DNA of 64,000 nucleotides from Sipunculus nudus (GCA_026874595.1 CM049307.1:72456643-72520642), one strand, 5' to 3'; shown: positions 38,566 through 51,152, counted from the first letter of the stretch. Program-made: numbers and translations. Notes: a model not told the origin generated them from the sequence alone.

Positions 38566-39665
38566 TGACTTTCAGTCATGCTGGGCTATAGCGATGGGTC
38601 TTTGTCCGTCGTCCTTCCGTCTGTCCGTCCGTCTGTCCGTCCGGCCGGCCGGCCGGCCGTTAGCAGGGCACAAATCGTAACCGTAGGGGCTAGGGCCATG
38701 AACCCTATGCAGTCTTAGAGGTTATAAAAAGATCTCCTTGCAAACCTGAAATTAGGTCACTGCGACCTATATTCTCGAAGTTATGGGGTGTGTTTGCACC
38801 CCCCAGAAATAACTCTTTGAGACAAAATTTTCATCCCAAACCTTCCATCTTTCACATACAGCTCACCTACCAACAGGGGAAGAACCATAATTTTTTTTAG
38901 GTCAAAAGGTCAAAGGTCAAGGTCACAGGAGCCTCTTCTTTGAAAAGCCTGTGGATGCATTTTAAGCCAACCCTTTCATCCCAGTTCTTTGATTTTTCAC
39001 ATATAGCTCACCTACTAAGTTGGAGAAGAATCCTATAGATTTTGAGGTCACAAGGTCAAAGGTCAGGGTCACAGGATCCACTTCTTTGAAAAGGTTGTGG
39101 ACACATTTCAAGCTAGACTTTTCATTCCAAACCTTCCAGCACTGATATCGCTTCTCTGCCAACAGGGGAAAAGACCTGTTGATTTTGAGGTCAAAGGTCA
39201 AGTTCACAGCACCCACTTCTTGCGTGGAGTCATTTTCAGGCAAACTTTTCAATCTGTACCTTCCATCTGTCATATATGGCTTACCTACCAATAAGGGAAG
39301 AAGCCTTTTGATGTTGAGGTCAAAAAGTCAAAGGTCAAGGTCACAATATTTAATTGTTCTAAATGCTTGTGAGCATATTTCAAGTGTAACTGTTCAACCC
39401 AAACCTTCAGTCTTTCACATATGCCACATCTATGCATCACTCAGTTTGACTCAAACTTCATATTTATGGGTCTTTTTGCTTGAATAAATAACTTATTGAT
39501 TTTGGGGTAAGCTGGTCAGCAGGTTAAAGGTTGCAGGTCAAAGTTATTCACCCATTGGTTGCCAAGTAATTACACCAGATTTAAGTGGTTAGTAGTTACC
39601 CATCATTTAGAAAGAATCCAGTTGATATATGGGCAAAAGGCCAAGGTCATAGGTCAGGGATGTTC
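38566..39665 (+). mobile_element. Family D element (pearl-like), 3'-truncated
   Basis: The head is an imperfect palindrome TAGC-t-CAGC-t-GA ... TC-at-GCTG-g-GCTA at about 38567-38599. Next come GTCCGTC-type repeats and GGCC repeats (38600-38662). The core repeats every ~130-150 bp and carries AGGTCA arrays: four half-sites at 38899-38925, a set at 39045-39070, a DR1 at 39188-39200 and another near 39317-39343. The expected 3' terminus is not seen before 39700. It encodes no protein. Confidence 0.65.
38600..38662 (+). repeat. GTCC/GGCC microsatellite in the family D head
   Basis: GTCCGTCC-type repeats (with CTGTCC variants) pass directly into four GGCC repeats. The position, just inside the 5' palindrome, matches the GTCCGTCC stretch in family E (17540-17560) and family B (41655-41680). 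Confidence 0.85.
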
Positions 39666-40229
39666 ACAATCTCTATTTTTCTTGTATATATAACCATCCC
39701 ACTCCAGCTGGTACATCTCCCTGTGTGGCTGTAATTGTGAGTGACACTGGTGACATATGACTCCCTTTTGTATCAGCCTATTAAGTGATAAGGCTCAGTG
39801 ATAAGTACCTCGTTACTTCATAACAAAAAACACTGTTGTCAGAATGCTTCAGCCAGGCATTAAGACTATGAGAGTATAGTATTACGGTTTAGCTACTGAT
39901 TTATAAGATGATGGGAACATTTTGCAGTTTATTTTATGGAATCCTAGCAATAAACTTAGTTTCCTAGATATCTGAATATTTTAATATATATCACCACATA
40001 TAAAAGCAAGTGTTTGTTCTCATAATATGTGGATGTGTACCTTGATTTAGGATGGCTTTTTGTTTTATTTCAAGACTCTTAGTCATGCTTTCTGCATTTC
40101 TTTTCTTTCAGGTTTGGCAGTTTACCTACCCTGCTGACCCCATTGAAAAGCAGAGTGATAATAAAAAATATTGGACTTACACTTTTTACAATTGCATATC
40201 TATAAATCTGATATGAGGGCCTGGACATG

Positions 40230-40982
40230 CCTTTTGAATTATTTTGGGCATTCATTACTGGATAATTTGCCCCAAGTTTGGTCTCTTATTGGGGAATGTG
40301 GGATATCAAATGTCATAATTGTCAGAAATCCATTATGTCTGCCAGTTAGCCACCTTAGAAATTCTTTCTTCAGTGCAGTTTCAGTAATTTTTCTTTAATG
40401 TTTGGTCCGATTTAGAGAATGTTTTTTGTCTGATTTAAGACTTATCAGAAGTCCAATATGGCTACCAGGCAACCATCTTTTAATTCCTTTTGATCATATT
40501 ATCTCAAGAACAGTTAAAGTGAATGCAGTTGGATGTATATTTATGTAATCTTGTAAAGGATTGGGTCAAATATTTCTGAATAAATATTACCATCATTTAT
40601 AAAAGTGCAGTACAGTTGGCTTGTATTGAATAAAAATTCATACAGAAGCACCTGTTTCTCAATCATTCTTGCATGTATTTCCTTGATTTTTGCTATATAT
40701 TTTGATCTTATATTTGCCCTTTGTGGTGTTCCTTTGAGACTGACAGGTTTCAAGCAAGCTGTTGGAATAGTTCCTGATAGCTTAACAATCATGCATTTTC
40801 CTCAGACCATCAATTCACTGTGTTTTAACCAGACATAGGTGAAATATATTTCTGTTGTCATAGAAAATTTTCAACAAATTGGCAAATTGGTTCTTCAAAA
40901 TTTGACTGGAAGTTGTGAATCTCAGTCCATGATGTCACAGGTCATGCTTGGCAGCTGAGCGTCATGACCCATGGGTCACTTG
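40230..40982 (+). mobile_element. 3' part of a family D-like element
   Basis: The terminus is clear: CAGCTGAGC (40952-40960), the inverse of the family D start GCTCAGCTG, then the perfect 14-base palindrome TGACCCATGGGTCA (40965-40978), then CTTG (40979-40982) and a T run. Upstream are faint ~200-bp repeats (TTTGGTCTCTTATTGG against TTTGGTCCGATTTAGAG; ATGTCTGCCAGTTAGCCACC against ATGGCTACCAGGCAACCATC). It could be the far end of the 38.6-kb copy, separated by an insertion, or another copy lacking its head. Confidence 0.45.
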
Positions 40983-41615
40983 TTTTTTTAAAGCATTAGC
41001 ACAGTTTGAATTTTCACGCGTATCAGTTTATAAAGATAATTGATTTATTGCTATATTTAATTGATTATATAAAAGATAGGTTTGTAAGGCAGATTACCTC
41101 CCACTTAACAAGCTCTGGTTGACGGCATATATGCAACGGGCGAGTACTGTGAAGGCAAGTTGTAAACAATACAAAATTAACCGGAACTAATCACATTTTA
41201 TGATGCAATGGTACAGCACCCAGTCACATTGTTTGACATCTGAGTAAGTTGTAGAATTGCTAAACAACAACTGTGATTATTAAGCAGAAGCAGCACACTA
41301 TGTGTGAACAACAACAGAGCTGACAACAATGCTGACTCTCCTTTGCACTTCAAAGGGGAGGGGGGGGGGTTCTAAAATTGTCTTGGTTATATGAAATTAT
41401 ACTTGTTCTTAATTTAACGCAAATCTAGCTCCTGCTAAAAGCACAAAAATTGAAACCCCTCTAATAAAACCATTTCCACAGTATCCACTTGATATGAATA
41501 CATATATGTCAGTCATTTACAAAAAGCAAGCTAAGACATACTTCTTGGTTACTTTGCACAGTTACAGGATTTTAAGCTAAATGTGTTTGCCTTAAATTAT
41601 AGTTTTTCTATTTTT

Positions 41616-43133
41616 ATGCCCCCGCCACAAAGTGGCCGGGGCATTTAGTTTTACCCATGTCCGTCATCCCGTCCTTCCGTCATTCCGAAATCAAACAGTT
41701 GTAAGGACTTTTTTTTCGCAATGCCTGCAGATATTGGCCTGGTTTTTGGTGTGTGGGCAGATCGAGTTCGCGTTTTGTCCCGGTTGACCTACTTTTGACC
41801 GTTTTACAGCTCCTAAACTTAGAAAATTTCATGAAAAATAGAAATTTTCATAACAAACACACATTTAGACTTTTTTTCGCAATGCCTGCAGATATTGGCC
41901 TGATTTTTGGTGTGTAGGCAGATAATGACCAGTTACAGATCGAGTTCGCATTTCGTCCCAGTTGACCTACTTTTGAACGTTTTACGCCTCCTTAACTTAG
42001 AAAATTTCATGAAAAATAGAAATTTTCATGACCAATACACATGTACGAACTTTTTTTCACAATGCCTGCAGATATTTGCCAAATTTTTTGTGTGTGGGCA
42101 GATAATGACCAGTTACAGATTAAGTTCGCGTTTCGTCCTGGTTGACCTACTTTTGAACGTTTTAGGCCTCCTTAACTTAGAAAATTTCATGAAAAATAGA
42201 AATTTTCATGACAAATACACATGTACGGACTTTTTTTTGCAATGCCTGCAGATATTGGCCTGATCTTTGGTGTGTGGGCAGATATAGACCAGTTACAGAT
42301 CGAGTTCGCGTTTAGGCCCGATTGACCTACTTTTGATCGTTTTACAGCTCCTGAACATAGAAAATTTCATGAAAAATATGAACTTTCATGACAAATACAC
42401 ATGTACAGACTTTTTTTCCCAATGCCTGCAGATATTCGCCTGATTTTTGGTGTGTGGGCAGATGTTGACCAGTTACAGATCGAGGTCGCGTTTTGTCCCA
42501 GTTGACCTACTTTTGACCGTTTGGCGGTGCTCTAACATAGAAATTTCATAAAAAAGTGCACATGTACCGACTTTTTTTCGCAGTGCCTGCAGATACGGGC
42601 CTGATTTTTGGTGTGTAGGCAGATAATGACCAGTTACAGATTGAGTTTTGGTTTGTCCCAGTTGACCTACTTTTGACCATTTGACTGCTCCTGAACATAG
42701 AAAATTGCATGAAAAATAGAAATTTTCATAACAAATGCATATGTACAGACTTTTTCTCCTCAATGCCTGCAGATACCACCCTGATTTTTTGTGTGGGCAG
42801 ATAATGACAGTTACAGATCGAGTTCGCGTTTCCTCCCGGTTGACCTACTTTTGATTGTTTTACAGCTCCTAAACATAGAAAATTTCATGAAAGACAGAAA
42901 TTTTTATGGAAAATGCACATGTATAGACTTTTTCTCACAATGCCTGCAGATACTGGCCTGATTTTTGGTGTGTTGCTTGATAATGACCCGTTACAGATCA
43001 AGTTTGCATTTTGCCCTTGTTGACCTACTTTTGACCATACAACACCTCCTGAACTTAAAAAAATTTTCAAAATTTAACAAATGTTTCTAATTTGCCCCAG
43101 GCGGGGGCATTCGTGTCGTTCCGACACATCTAG
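41616..43133 (+). mobile_element. Complete pearl/Helentron-like element, family B
   Basis: The 5' end is a near-perfect hairpin: ATGCCCC-c-GCCAC, loop AAA, GTGGC-c-GGGGCAT (41616-41644). It is followed by TCCGTCATCCCGTCCTTCCG. Eight core repeats follow, spaced 161-180 bp and marked by AATGCCTGCAGATA or a close form, starting near 41719, 41880, 42060, 42240, 42420, 42583, 42761 and 42938. The 3' end has GGCGGGGGCAT (43100-43110), the exact inverse of the first 11 bases, then the hairpin GTGTCG-ttc-CGACAC (43113-43127) and ATCTAG ending at 43133. It lies between T runs on both sides, as expected for a TT target. No protein is encoded. Confidence 0.85.
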
Positions 43134-43199
43134 TTTTTTTTTTCAAAAATTATTCTGAAGAGCATTGGAATGAAATATATAAATGATGCTATAAAAATG

Positions 43200-43275
43200 A
43201 ACTCTACATGCATACATATACACAATATATACATATATACATACATACATACATATGTACATACATACTGAGATG
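43200..43275. repeat. ACAT/TATA microsatellite
   Basis: CATACATATACACAATATAT and repeated ACAT units, including four in a row near 43237-43255. Simple slippage sequence. Confidence 0.8.
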
Positions 43276-43346
43276 TAACTGTACAGTTGTAGCTGTAGTA
43301 TGCCAGTGAAGGTTACTAGCTGTAATTTAATCCAGAGAAATGTTAC

Positions 43347-43672
43347 GGGGTGTTTCCATGTGTGCTTATATGCATATATGAGTGAAAAATTGCTCATATG
43401 ATTTTATAACTGGGGTGTTTCCATGTGTCCAACAGCGTATATGCAAATGTGCGTACATGCGTGAAAATCGCCACTTAAGCCATTTTCAAGCATAGGGTCT
43501 GCGTGAACTCCAGGATTCAGGGTAAAATGTCATCACTTCACTTTCTTTTTGTGGGAGACCTGTTCGATCCACTGTACAAATATATATGTCTGCCACTTCA
43601 TGCATATACATAAAAGTACACATTGAAACACCTATTTTTCATGCATTTATGTGCACATGGAAACACACCTTT
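43347..43672. mobile_element. Foldback/MITE-like element, about 325 bp
   Basis: The left arm GGGTGTTTCCATGTGTGC (43348) is inverted on the right as GTGCACATGGAAACACACC (about 43651-43669). The arms extend for about 40 bases, including TGCAT and TGAAAAAT. The left arm also occurs a second time in direct orientation at about 43412, so either one copy inserted next to another or the end was duplicated. Target duplication is unclear. Confidence 0.55.
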
Positions 43673-43848
43673 AGGCTGTGGAATGGTTACCTGACACAGA
43701 TGCATTATATATGCCCATCAAGGCCTTTGCATACCATTTACTCACATTGGTAGGTTAGTTATAACATAATCAACAAAAACAATACAGATAATTCTAGTGG
43801 TTGGATGTTTAATACAACTATATTTCATATTTTTGTGGTTGCATGCAG

Positions 43849-43964
43849 GTTTGACAGTATTAGTGAGACATTACTGGCTTATATAGCTGGAGCTGATTCA
43901 AGCTGTGTCAGCACTACAGAGGCTGCCAGAAAGCTGCCAGACAGGAAAGCATCCTGTGCCTCAG
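43849..43964 (+). CDS. Possible 116-bp internal exon
   Basis: Acceptor-like TTTTTGTGGTTGCATGCAG ends at 43848 and donor-like CAG/GTATAG follows 43964. The open frame (one leading base, 38 codons, one trailing base) reads FDSISETLLAYIAGADSS and continues with CVSTTEAARKLPDRKASC. I recognise no family. The trailing phase would join the two leading bases of the candidate exon at 48245. The polypyrimidine tract is weak. Confidence 0.2.
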
Positions 43965-44231
43965 GTATAGACACAGCCCTAGAAAACATGACTTCTGCTG
44001 TTGAAGTGCTGATAAGCTTGTAAGGGTGTTGGTAGTGTTTGTGTTTGAGGAGACCAGAGCGTAATGTGTGAGCCTCCTCTGTCATGCCAGGTCAAGTAAT
44101 TTAAGAAATTGTTGGTACCTCATGTACCTGGGGCATTTCAACACCATGGTCTTCTTAGAGCCCTTGCTGGCAGGAGTTACTTGCAATTAAGACAAACATG
44201 TTTCATTTATTAATTCCACAAATTCAGTTTA

Positions 44232-44355
44232 AGGTAGAGCACAGGGCTCAAAGCGTGGGGGTGTCATGAGTTTGATAAGCTCTGCAGGCTTAATGTGAAT
44301 GCTGGCCCTAAGGCCATGTTTCACCCACAAACGATTGTGCCTTTCACAGGTTTTC
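44232..44355 (+). repeat. Degenerate tRNA-derived SINE
   Basis: GGTAGAGCACAGGGCTCAAA matches the usual box-A-plus-anticodon arm of tRNA-derived SINEs, and GAGTTTGATAAGC about 25 bases later is a decayed box B. The following GGCCATGTTTCACCCACAA and TTGTGCCTTTCAC recur near 7830-7865. It is too degenerate to be a working tRNA. Confidence 0.5.
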
Positions 44356-47300
44356 AGTGGTATACATACTTAGTTAAGTAGCATTACAACAAATGGAGGC
44401 GGTTACCTCCAGCCAGAAGAAAATAATTGTATTTTGTATTTTGGTTTGTATTTTTCTGTACTTGAATAAGGTCAATCTGTAAATCAAGGCCAACCAACCA
44501 TCAGGTATGCAGATATAGAATTTGATCATGCAAGTTCCCTGCATCTTCCCATATCCCCAGCATTAAGACACCAGGAAAAAGTGGTCACTGACTCTGATAA
44601 ATGTGTCTCTTGATAAAACCAGAAGTGCTTTTGTTATAAGGGATTGAAGTGACCTTATGCGAAACATACAGCTCTCTCTGCTTCTGTTTCCGAAACTCGG
44701 TTTGTCACTGATTTATTCAATTTGACAGGTGTTTATACAGGAGTGTCATCAAGTCAGACAGCAGCGTGTGGACTGTGTAACATTACTGCTTCATCATACA
44801 AAGATGTTTGTTCATGTCTTTCACTTGTGGTCATTTTATCATGTGTTTAGTTAAAATGAACTTTACTGTGATGGAGGGTTCGTCTTATTCTGGGGAGAAT
44901 CGCTGGGAAGTTAGAAATATACATTCTACTCCTGTTTATGCACCAATTTCAGGATTAATAAAAAAGTTTGCGATAGGGGAGGGTAGCAAAGCATTGCACA
45001 AGTCTGCAAAGATAGGTAAAAATAAAAAAAAATAATAATAAAAAAAAAGAATTTAGTAGATAGACAGAAATTGTTTCACTTTATTGTGAATTTTTAACTT
45101 TGGTAAGGTAATATGATGTATCTTGACATCTCTCTATGTTTTCTGGCTGTATTGTCCAGATGAGGTGATTGATTTTAATTAGCTGCTAGGAAAATAATAA
45201 TATGACAAACAGTGCTCAAAGGTATCAAAAGTATCAATCATGATATCACCAGTATTCTTGTCATATTTTTATAAACTTGAAAATGACTGTTACCAGTCCC
45301 CAGTACTTGCTATCATATTTTATCAGTGATATGTCAAAATCATTCATGCCATGATCATCATTTATCTTACTTACTCACCTTAGTCTTGGGAAGTTACTGT
45401 TGTCATGTGCTCACAATACATGGTAAATCATCATTAAGTCTGTGGATTCCAAGGTGAATGAGCCTGGGGCTTCTCTAATTACAACAATCATAAAACTAAT
45501 TGGCTTGATGCATGAGTTGTCTTTCATATGATAAACATTAATATGCCATTGTCTTCTATATGGTCAGCATATTCTTTTGAGTCAGTAAAACAGAGGTCAG
45601 ATTGATGTAATTAAACTCTTGCTTTTGATGTGTTTTAATCAAACACTTGGGTCTTTTCATTCAGATACTCAGATGCCTAGTGGTATGTTATTACACCATA
45701 TTCTGTAAGTTTTAACCAAGGCTGGGTTCTTATTGGACAAGGCAGTGGTAATAAGTGGATCTTTGTGCCTGCAGAGTGACATCACATTGATACCGGACCC
45801 TGACATTTTCCACCAGAGCAATAAGATAGTACATCAATTCTCCATGGGTTTGTATCCTGTTTTATCAGGGCCTTCACTTCCTCAGGTCATTAAGGTCCCG
45901 TGCTGGACTTTGTAGTGGTTGATTGAGGATGGGACAAGAATGGACTGACCTGCAAGCATGGCATTTCGAGATAGACGAACCTTTAAACTATTGTGGACAC
46001 ATCTGGTATGTAGAATATGATGTTGAACTGCTGCAGCATTAGGTCTGAGCTGTTGCTGCAACACCCAGGGGTACTGGCATTAAGGTAGTGTTTATCTGTG
46101 TAGAAATGCTGGCACGGTAAAGAATGTCCTTAATTCTGATTTCTGTCTTTCATTTAGACTGTGGTTTGGTCAAGAAGTGCAGACACACTGTCAATATGGC
46201 TCTTTGTATTGTCTGTGACAGGGACAAACCATTAAGTATGATTTAGAATTAACTGACAGTCTCCATCTCATTTGTGCTGTGCATCATTGTGTCCTCAGCT
46301 GCTCACATGGCTGTATTATCTTGCTTTCAACTTGTATTGAATTATTGGACATGTATTTCAGATATGTTTTGTTAATAAAGTTGCAATCAATACTCTAACA
46401 TAAAATCATGTTAAATAATGAACATTAGTATTAACTAATAGATACGCTCTTATTTTATGTCAAATTTGCCATTAATTGATGCAGTTAAAGCTGTTTAGAT
46501 TCAGGGGGTCAAACTGGTTAACCAATTGTATTGGCATGCAACAGATATCAGATTTTCACCTGCATGAGTTGTGATATTAGCCACTTGATGTCCTTGGATT
46601 AACATGCTCAGAGTGCCCCAGACCAAGAGAAAACCTCATCATGGTTCACCAACTGGTGTAGGATCTAATAAAGGCCAAGTCTAAATGGTTGTCAGGATAT
46701 GAATTACCAGAATGTCCACATAATTGAAACTCAAAGATTCTACATTATATTTTGTTATCTGACAGTGTTTATAAAAATTATAATTTATTGAGACCATTAT
46801 TCCCTGTCCATTTATATAACTTATACTCTGCCATAGTTGTGCACAGTATCTACACAATGTGGGTGTGGTCACCATAGAGCATTATTCCAGCTGCATCTCA
46901 TCTCAACCTGAATGTCACCAAACTGTCTTCACAGTAAGATTCCCATGTTGAGACTGTCCTTGCACGGAGTATATTTGTGCTGTATTTCCCATGACCTTCT
47001 AAATCTATGACAGATTCAATCCCTGCAAGCATTTCAAAACTGTTCATTTACCACCAGCTTTCACAAGTAACACACAGAAGTATGCGTATTCTGTATTTTG
47101 TGAAGGTCAAGAACAGTGAAGGGTGAGAACAATAAAAAAATAAATGGAATGTTAAAACAGTAAGCTTTTAGATAAGCTTTAGTACCTCCCAAACAAATAC
47201 AAACAAGAACACTAGCAGCAAGGGCTGTTATTATATTGTGTATGAGCTTTATCCAGAGACAGCAGTGCAGTTGGCAAGTAAACAGTTGCTACAGTAGAAA

Positions 47301-48244
47301 CCAGCTGAGAACTGAGGAAGCACAGGTGGTGCTGGTGAAGCCAGTGTATGGTGATGCTGGCCAGACTTCAGTTAGACTGACAAACGGGTAGGTAAAAGCT
47401 GGCAAACAATAAACACTAGACACTGATACTCCTAAATGCCTGTGGTCACTTTATTTGTCTGGATCTATGGATGTGAAAATATGAACACAGAATCCTTAGA
47501 AGATAAAAAGATATTTCACGATCACAATAAACCTTAACAGATTACACAAAATCTGTTTTAATAAATGCAGATAAAAATGTAAATACAGAATTTGTGTGAT
47601 TGGGGCTCTATAAAGTTGAAACCTTGTTTATGTTGCTGTTACTTGTGCTGTGTATTTAAGCAGTGGGCTGACTTGAAAAGTTAGATGTAGTCATATGACT
47701 CTTATGAGTCATTCTGATAGTGTTTGAAAATAATACTCATTAGTGATATATTATTCATTAACCTAATCTATAATTGATTGGCTCTCATTGGAATTGCAAC
47801 ACAAAACTCCTCACATGACATAATAGTTATGTTATGTACAATCTGATAATTGATCAGCTGTAATTGTAGATAATGATGATGAGATATATATGTATTGAAG
47901 ATCAGAAAATGGAAACTGAGGTGACTCATTTATTTAAATCACATTTAAACTTTCGGGAAAAAATGTAATATAAAGTTCAACACAAACTGGTTGTTCTAGA
48001 TTAAGCATTAACTACACTTATGTATAGTTACATTCTTAAACTTCTTTGGAGCCATTTCCTGAGAATCAGTGTCAAGGTCATTATATATTGACTGTGCAAG
48101 ACACAGGTTAGAGTTCATGTATTTATTAGGATATGGCAAATCTAGACTTTACAGTCTATGTTTGCATAGATAGGCATTAAGTTAGCAAGATTAATTTGGG
48201 ATTAATTTTTTGCTGTGTTACTTATCTCTTGTTATGGTATGTAG
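44356..48244. other. Unique AT-rich DNA, no gene seen
   Basis: Chance frames only. An A-rich AATAATAA tract lies at 45020-45048. No repeat family was recognised. Confidence 0.5.
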
Positions 48245-48510
48245 GAGTATCAAATGAGGTCAAGATGTCAGACTCTGAGAGGAGGGTGACCCCCTGTATA
48301 CCAGGTGTGATTGCAATTGATTTTGAAACTTGTGGTGAAGTACTTGTTGACAGTGTGACAGTTGATATTGTCAGGTTCTCTCAAGGACTCTTTAGATTCC
48401 TCTGGCCCTGGCAGTCTCCAGTAAAAACTTCCAATGTTTTGAGGTCACAAAGAGAATCTGGCTGTTGGTATTTTGGAAAAGCAGAGCTCTCCTCACAGGA
48501 AGCTTTCAAG
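48245..48510 (+). CDS. Possible 266-bp internal exon
   Basis: A T-rich stretch ending TATGTAG (48244) could be the acceptor, and TTCAAG/GTAGTG the donor. Between them only one frame is open: two leading bases then 88 codons, including VTPCIPGVIAIDFETCGEVL and VDSVTVDIVRFSQGLFRFLW. Residue composition looks protein-like and the surrounding frame runs to 127 codons. No known domain is recognised. It is phase-compatible with the candidate at 43849-43964, but not directly with 51153-51250. Confidence 0.3.
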
Positions 48511-48628
48511 GTAGTGTTTTGTTGCATTTTGCTTACAGTTCCACAGTGTACAACAGGATCTTGTAAAACAATCATGTAATTAATTCTAGTGTCTGGTTTA
48601 GTCTCCTACTAACAGCTGTTTATTTATT

Positions 48629-49320
48629 AGCGAACCTGTGAGCTTATGCGATGGCGCAGCGTCGTCCGTCTGTCGTCAGCCATCCGCCGTCCAGGGCTGG
48701 CTTTCCGCCGTCCATGGCTGTAAGTCAGAAACTGTTGGAGCTAGCAGCTCCAAATTACATGTAAAAATTCGTCACATGTGAAACTTGGTGCCCTGGAGCT
48801 TATTATTGGGTATCTGCATTAATTTAGATTTTATAGAGAAAAAGCTTAAAAACCTTTAAAAATCTTCTTCTCTGAAACTGTCCAGCCAAATTGTCCAATA
48901 TTTCACAAAAATGATCCCTGGAACAATCTCTCTCAAGTTTGTTGGAATGGTTCCAGTTCGGAGATTTTTGGCCGAGTTACAGGAGGTTGAACTTAGTCAT
49001 CTGTCCAAAAAAGCACACTAAAATTAAAATCTCAAAAACGGCTAGAGCTATAATGACCAAATTTTATACCAATGTTTGTCACATATGTCATATCTGATTT
49101 TGAGGTATTGGTGGTGCCACCTACATTGATGTGTTTTTTACAAGCGAAAACATAATTTTAAACTCTTCTAGCTTATACACTGATTTATGATGAAACTGTT
49201 CAGCTGATTGGTTTAAACTTTACAAGAATTATTCTATGGTAGTGTTCTGCCAGTTATCAGAATAGATTGGGTAAATACAGTTTTAAAAAAGCATTGTAGC
49301 CAATTGAAAAAGGCTTTCTG
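48629..49320 (+). mobile_element. Possible element head, family F
   Basis: GCGAACCTGTGAGCTTATGC begins a CG-rich head with GTCGTCCGTCTGTCGTCAGCC, CCATCCGCCGTCC and TCCGCCGTCC, followed by AT-rich text resembling family D and A core sentences (AAATTTTATACCAATGTTTG, GGTGCCACCTACATTGATG). The head type matches the other pearl-like families. No clear terminal palindrome and no 3' end are seen, so limits are rough. Confidence 0.45.
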
Positions 49321-49429
49321 TATTTGAAAACAGATTTGACTTCATACTGAGTTTCAGCAGCCAAGCCAAGAGGTCACTCAGTACAGACAGGTGGGGTCCA
49401 GACATCACCATGGCAACTGTCCTGGCTGG

Positions 49430-49475
49430 GGGGGGGGGTGTCTAGACACAGCGTCTAGACGTCTGGACACATTGT
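49430..49475. repeat. G run and adjoining palindromes
   Basis: A G run is followed at once by two perfect 10-base palindromes, TGTCTAGACA and CGTCTAGACG, about 5 bases apart, then a partial third (GTCTGGAC). Unexplained. It may be the remains of an element terminus. Confidence 0.6.
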
Positions 49476-49554
49476 TTAGAAGCAGAATTCCCAGATTATT
49501 GGAACTGTATCTTTCAACTGTTTGAAAAAACTTGGTTTGCATTTTAAGTGAATC

Positions 49555-50615
49555 GGTTTATCATCAGGTCACATTTGAACTGCTGCACCCTCATTTTTGG
49601 TTGACCTCTGACCTTTCCTTGCTGCCCAGCGTCCATTTGTGCGTCTGTTTCCACACATAAACCCACATATCTCGGGAACCGTTTGACCGATCAGGCTAAA
49701 AATTTTGAACAAATGTAGCCCTTTGATAGCTTTATAACATGCACTAAAAATGGTGGCGCCACCTGCAACCATTTTTTGCACAGCGTCCATCTGTTCATCT
49801 GCCTTTGGATAAATCACTCATATCTCAGCAGTGGTTTGACTTATCCACCTGAAATTTTGCAGGTTTATACATCCTGGACAACTTTCTCGATTTATATCAT
49901 GTGGCGCCACCTACATTCGCATTTACTCTGCAGACATCCAAGCTCATATCTCGGGAACCGTTTGACCGATTGGGCCAAAATTTTGCATGTTTATAGATCT
50001 TACATAGCTCTTCATCATAGGCAAACTGGTGGGGCCAACTGCAACCATTAATGCACAGCGTCCATCTGTTCATCTGCCTTCAGATAAAATCACTCCTATC
50101 CCAGCAGTGGTTTGACTTATCCACCTGAAATTTTGCAGGTTTATACATCATGGACAGCTTTCTCGATTTTATGACAGGTGGCGCCACCTACATTCATGTT
50201 TACTCTGCAGACATCCAAGCTCATATCTTGGGAACCGTTTGACCGATTGGGCCAAAATTTTGCTTGTGTATAGATCTCACATAGCTTTTCATCTTAGACA
50301 AAACTGGTGGCGCCACCTGCAACTGCTTATGCATAGCATCAATCTGTTGATCTGCCTTGGGATAAAATCACTCATATCTCAGCAGTGGTTTGACTTATCC
50401 ATTTGAAGTATTGCAGGTTTATACATCCTGGACAATTTTCTTGATTTTATGACAGGTGGCACCACCTACATTCACGTTTAAGCTGCAGACATCCATGCTA
50501 ATATGCAACACACCACGCTCTATTCCCCTTGCCACTTAATCCATGCCTCACTTCACCTGTCCCACTCTGATTTCTGTGCATACACATAGTGGCTTGTTGA
50601 CTACCCATATTCTGG
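49555..50615 (+). mobile_element. Family C element, + copy, 5'-truncated
   Basis: Repeated sentences about every 145-300 bp: ATCTCGGGAACCGTTTGACC, TGGCGCCACCTACATTC, CAGCAGTGGTTTGACTTATC and CTGCAGACATCCAAGCTCAT. The 3' end TAGTGGCTTGTTGACTACCC then CTGG/TTT corresponds to the minus copy's TAGTGGCTTGTCGACTACCC then CTAG/TT. The 5' terminal palindrome is missing. The copy begins where TCAGGTCACATTTGAACTGC aligns with the minus copy. Confidence 0.7.
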
Positions 50616-51152
50616 TTTAAAAATGTCCTAGTCCGAAACTTGCAGTTCAGAAACGTCCATTTTGCTGAAATCATAATGACTAAGGTAGATATGCAGGACT
50701 TAGGAGGATCAATATTAAATTTTAAAAATAAACCTCCATTCATACTCCTAAACTTTGCACAGGTTCGCATTAGGCCTGTAGGCCTTGTATTTGGATATAT
50801 TATGCTTTCCCAGCCAAGGCAAAATTGCCATCATTTTCTGTATCATTCGCAGCCCGAGTGAAAAGTGCTGATGCTTACTGACCTACCAACATAATGAGTT
50901 TTTTTTAAGTACAGGATCTTGGATTGGTATGTCACACTATGTGGGTCTGTTCATACCAACTACATATGTGATGCATCAGATAATTATTACTGAAGTTTAT
51001 CATTTATTAGAATGAACTGAGCCAAGAAAGGATTGAGTGTTCAAATAATTAACTAGATTTCAGTACACAGTGGCTGTGCGTGCTGCAGTTATATTACTTA
51101 TTTTCTGATCAGCAGTTGATAAATTGCTTAAATTTGTTTTATTATTATGCAG
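50616..51152. other. Spacer between inverted family C copies
   Basis: Unique sequence without repeats. Candidate exon 51153-51250 follows. Nothing else is supported. Confidence 0.45.

Noticed and set aside
40113-40155. Exon after TTTCTTTTCTTTCAG
   Set aside because: The acceptor is good, but no reasonable donor follows before frames close.
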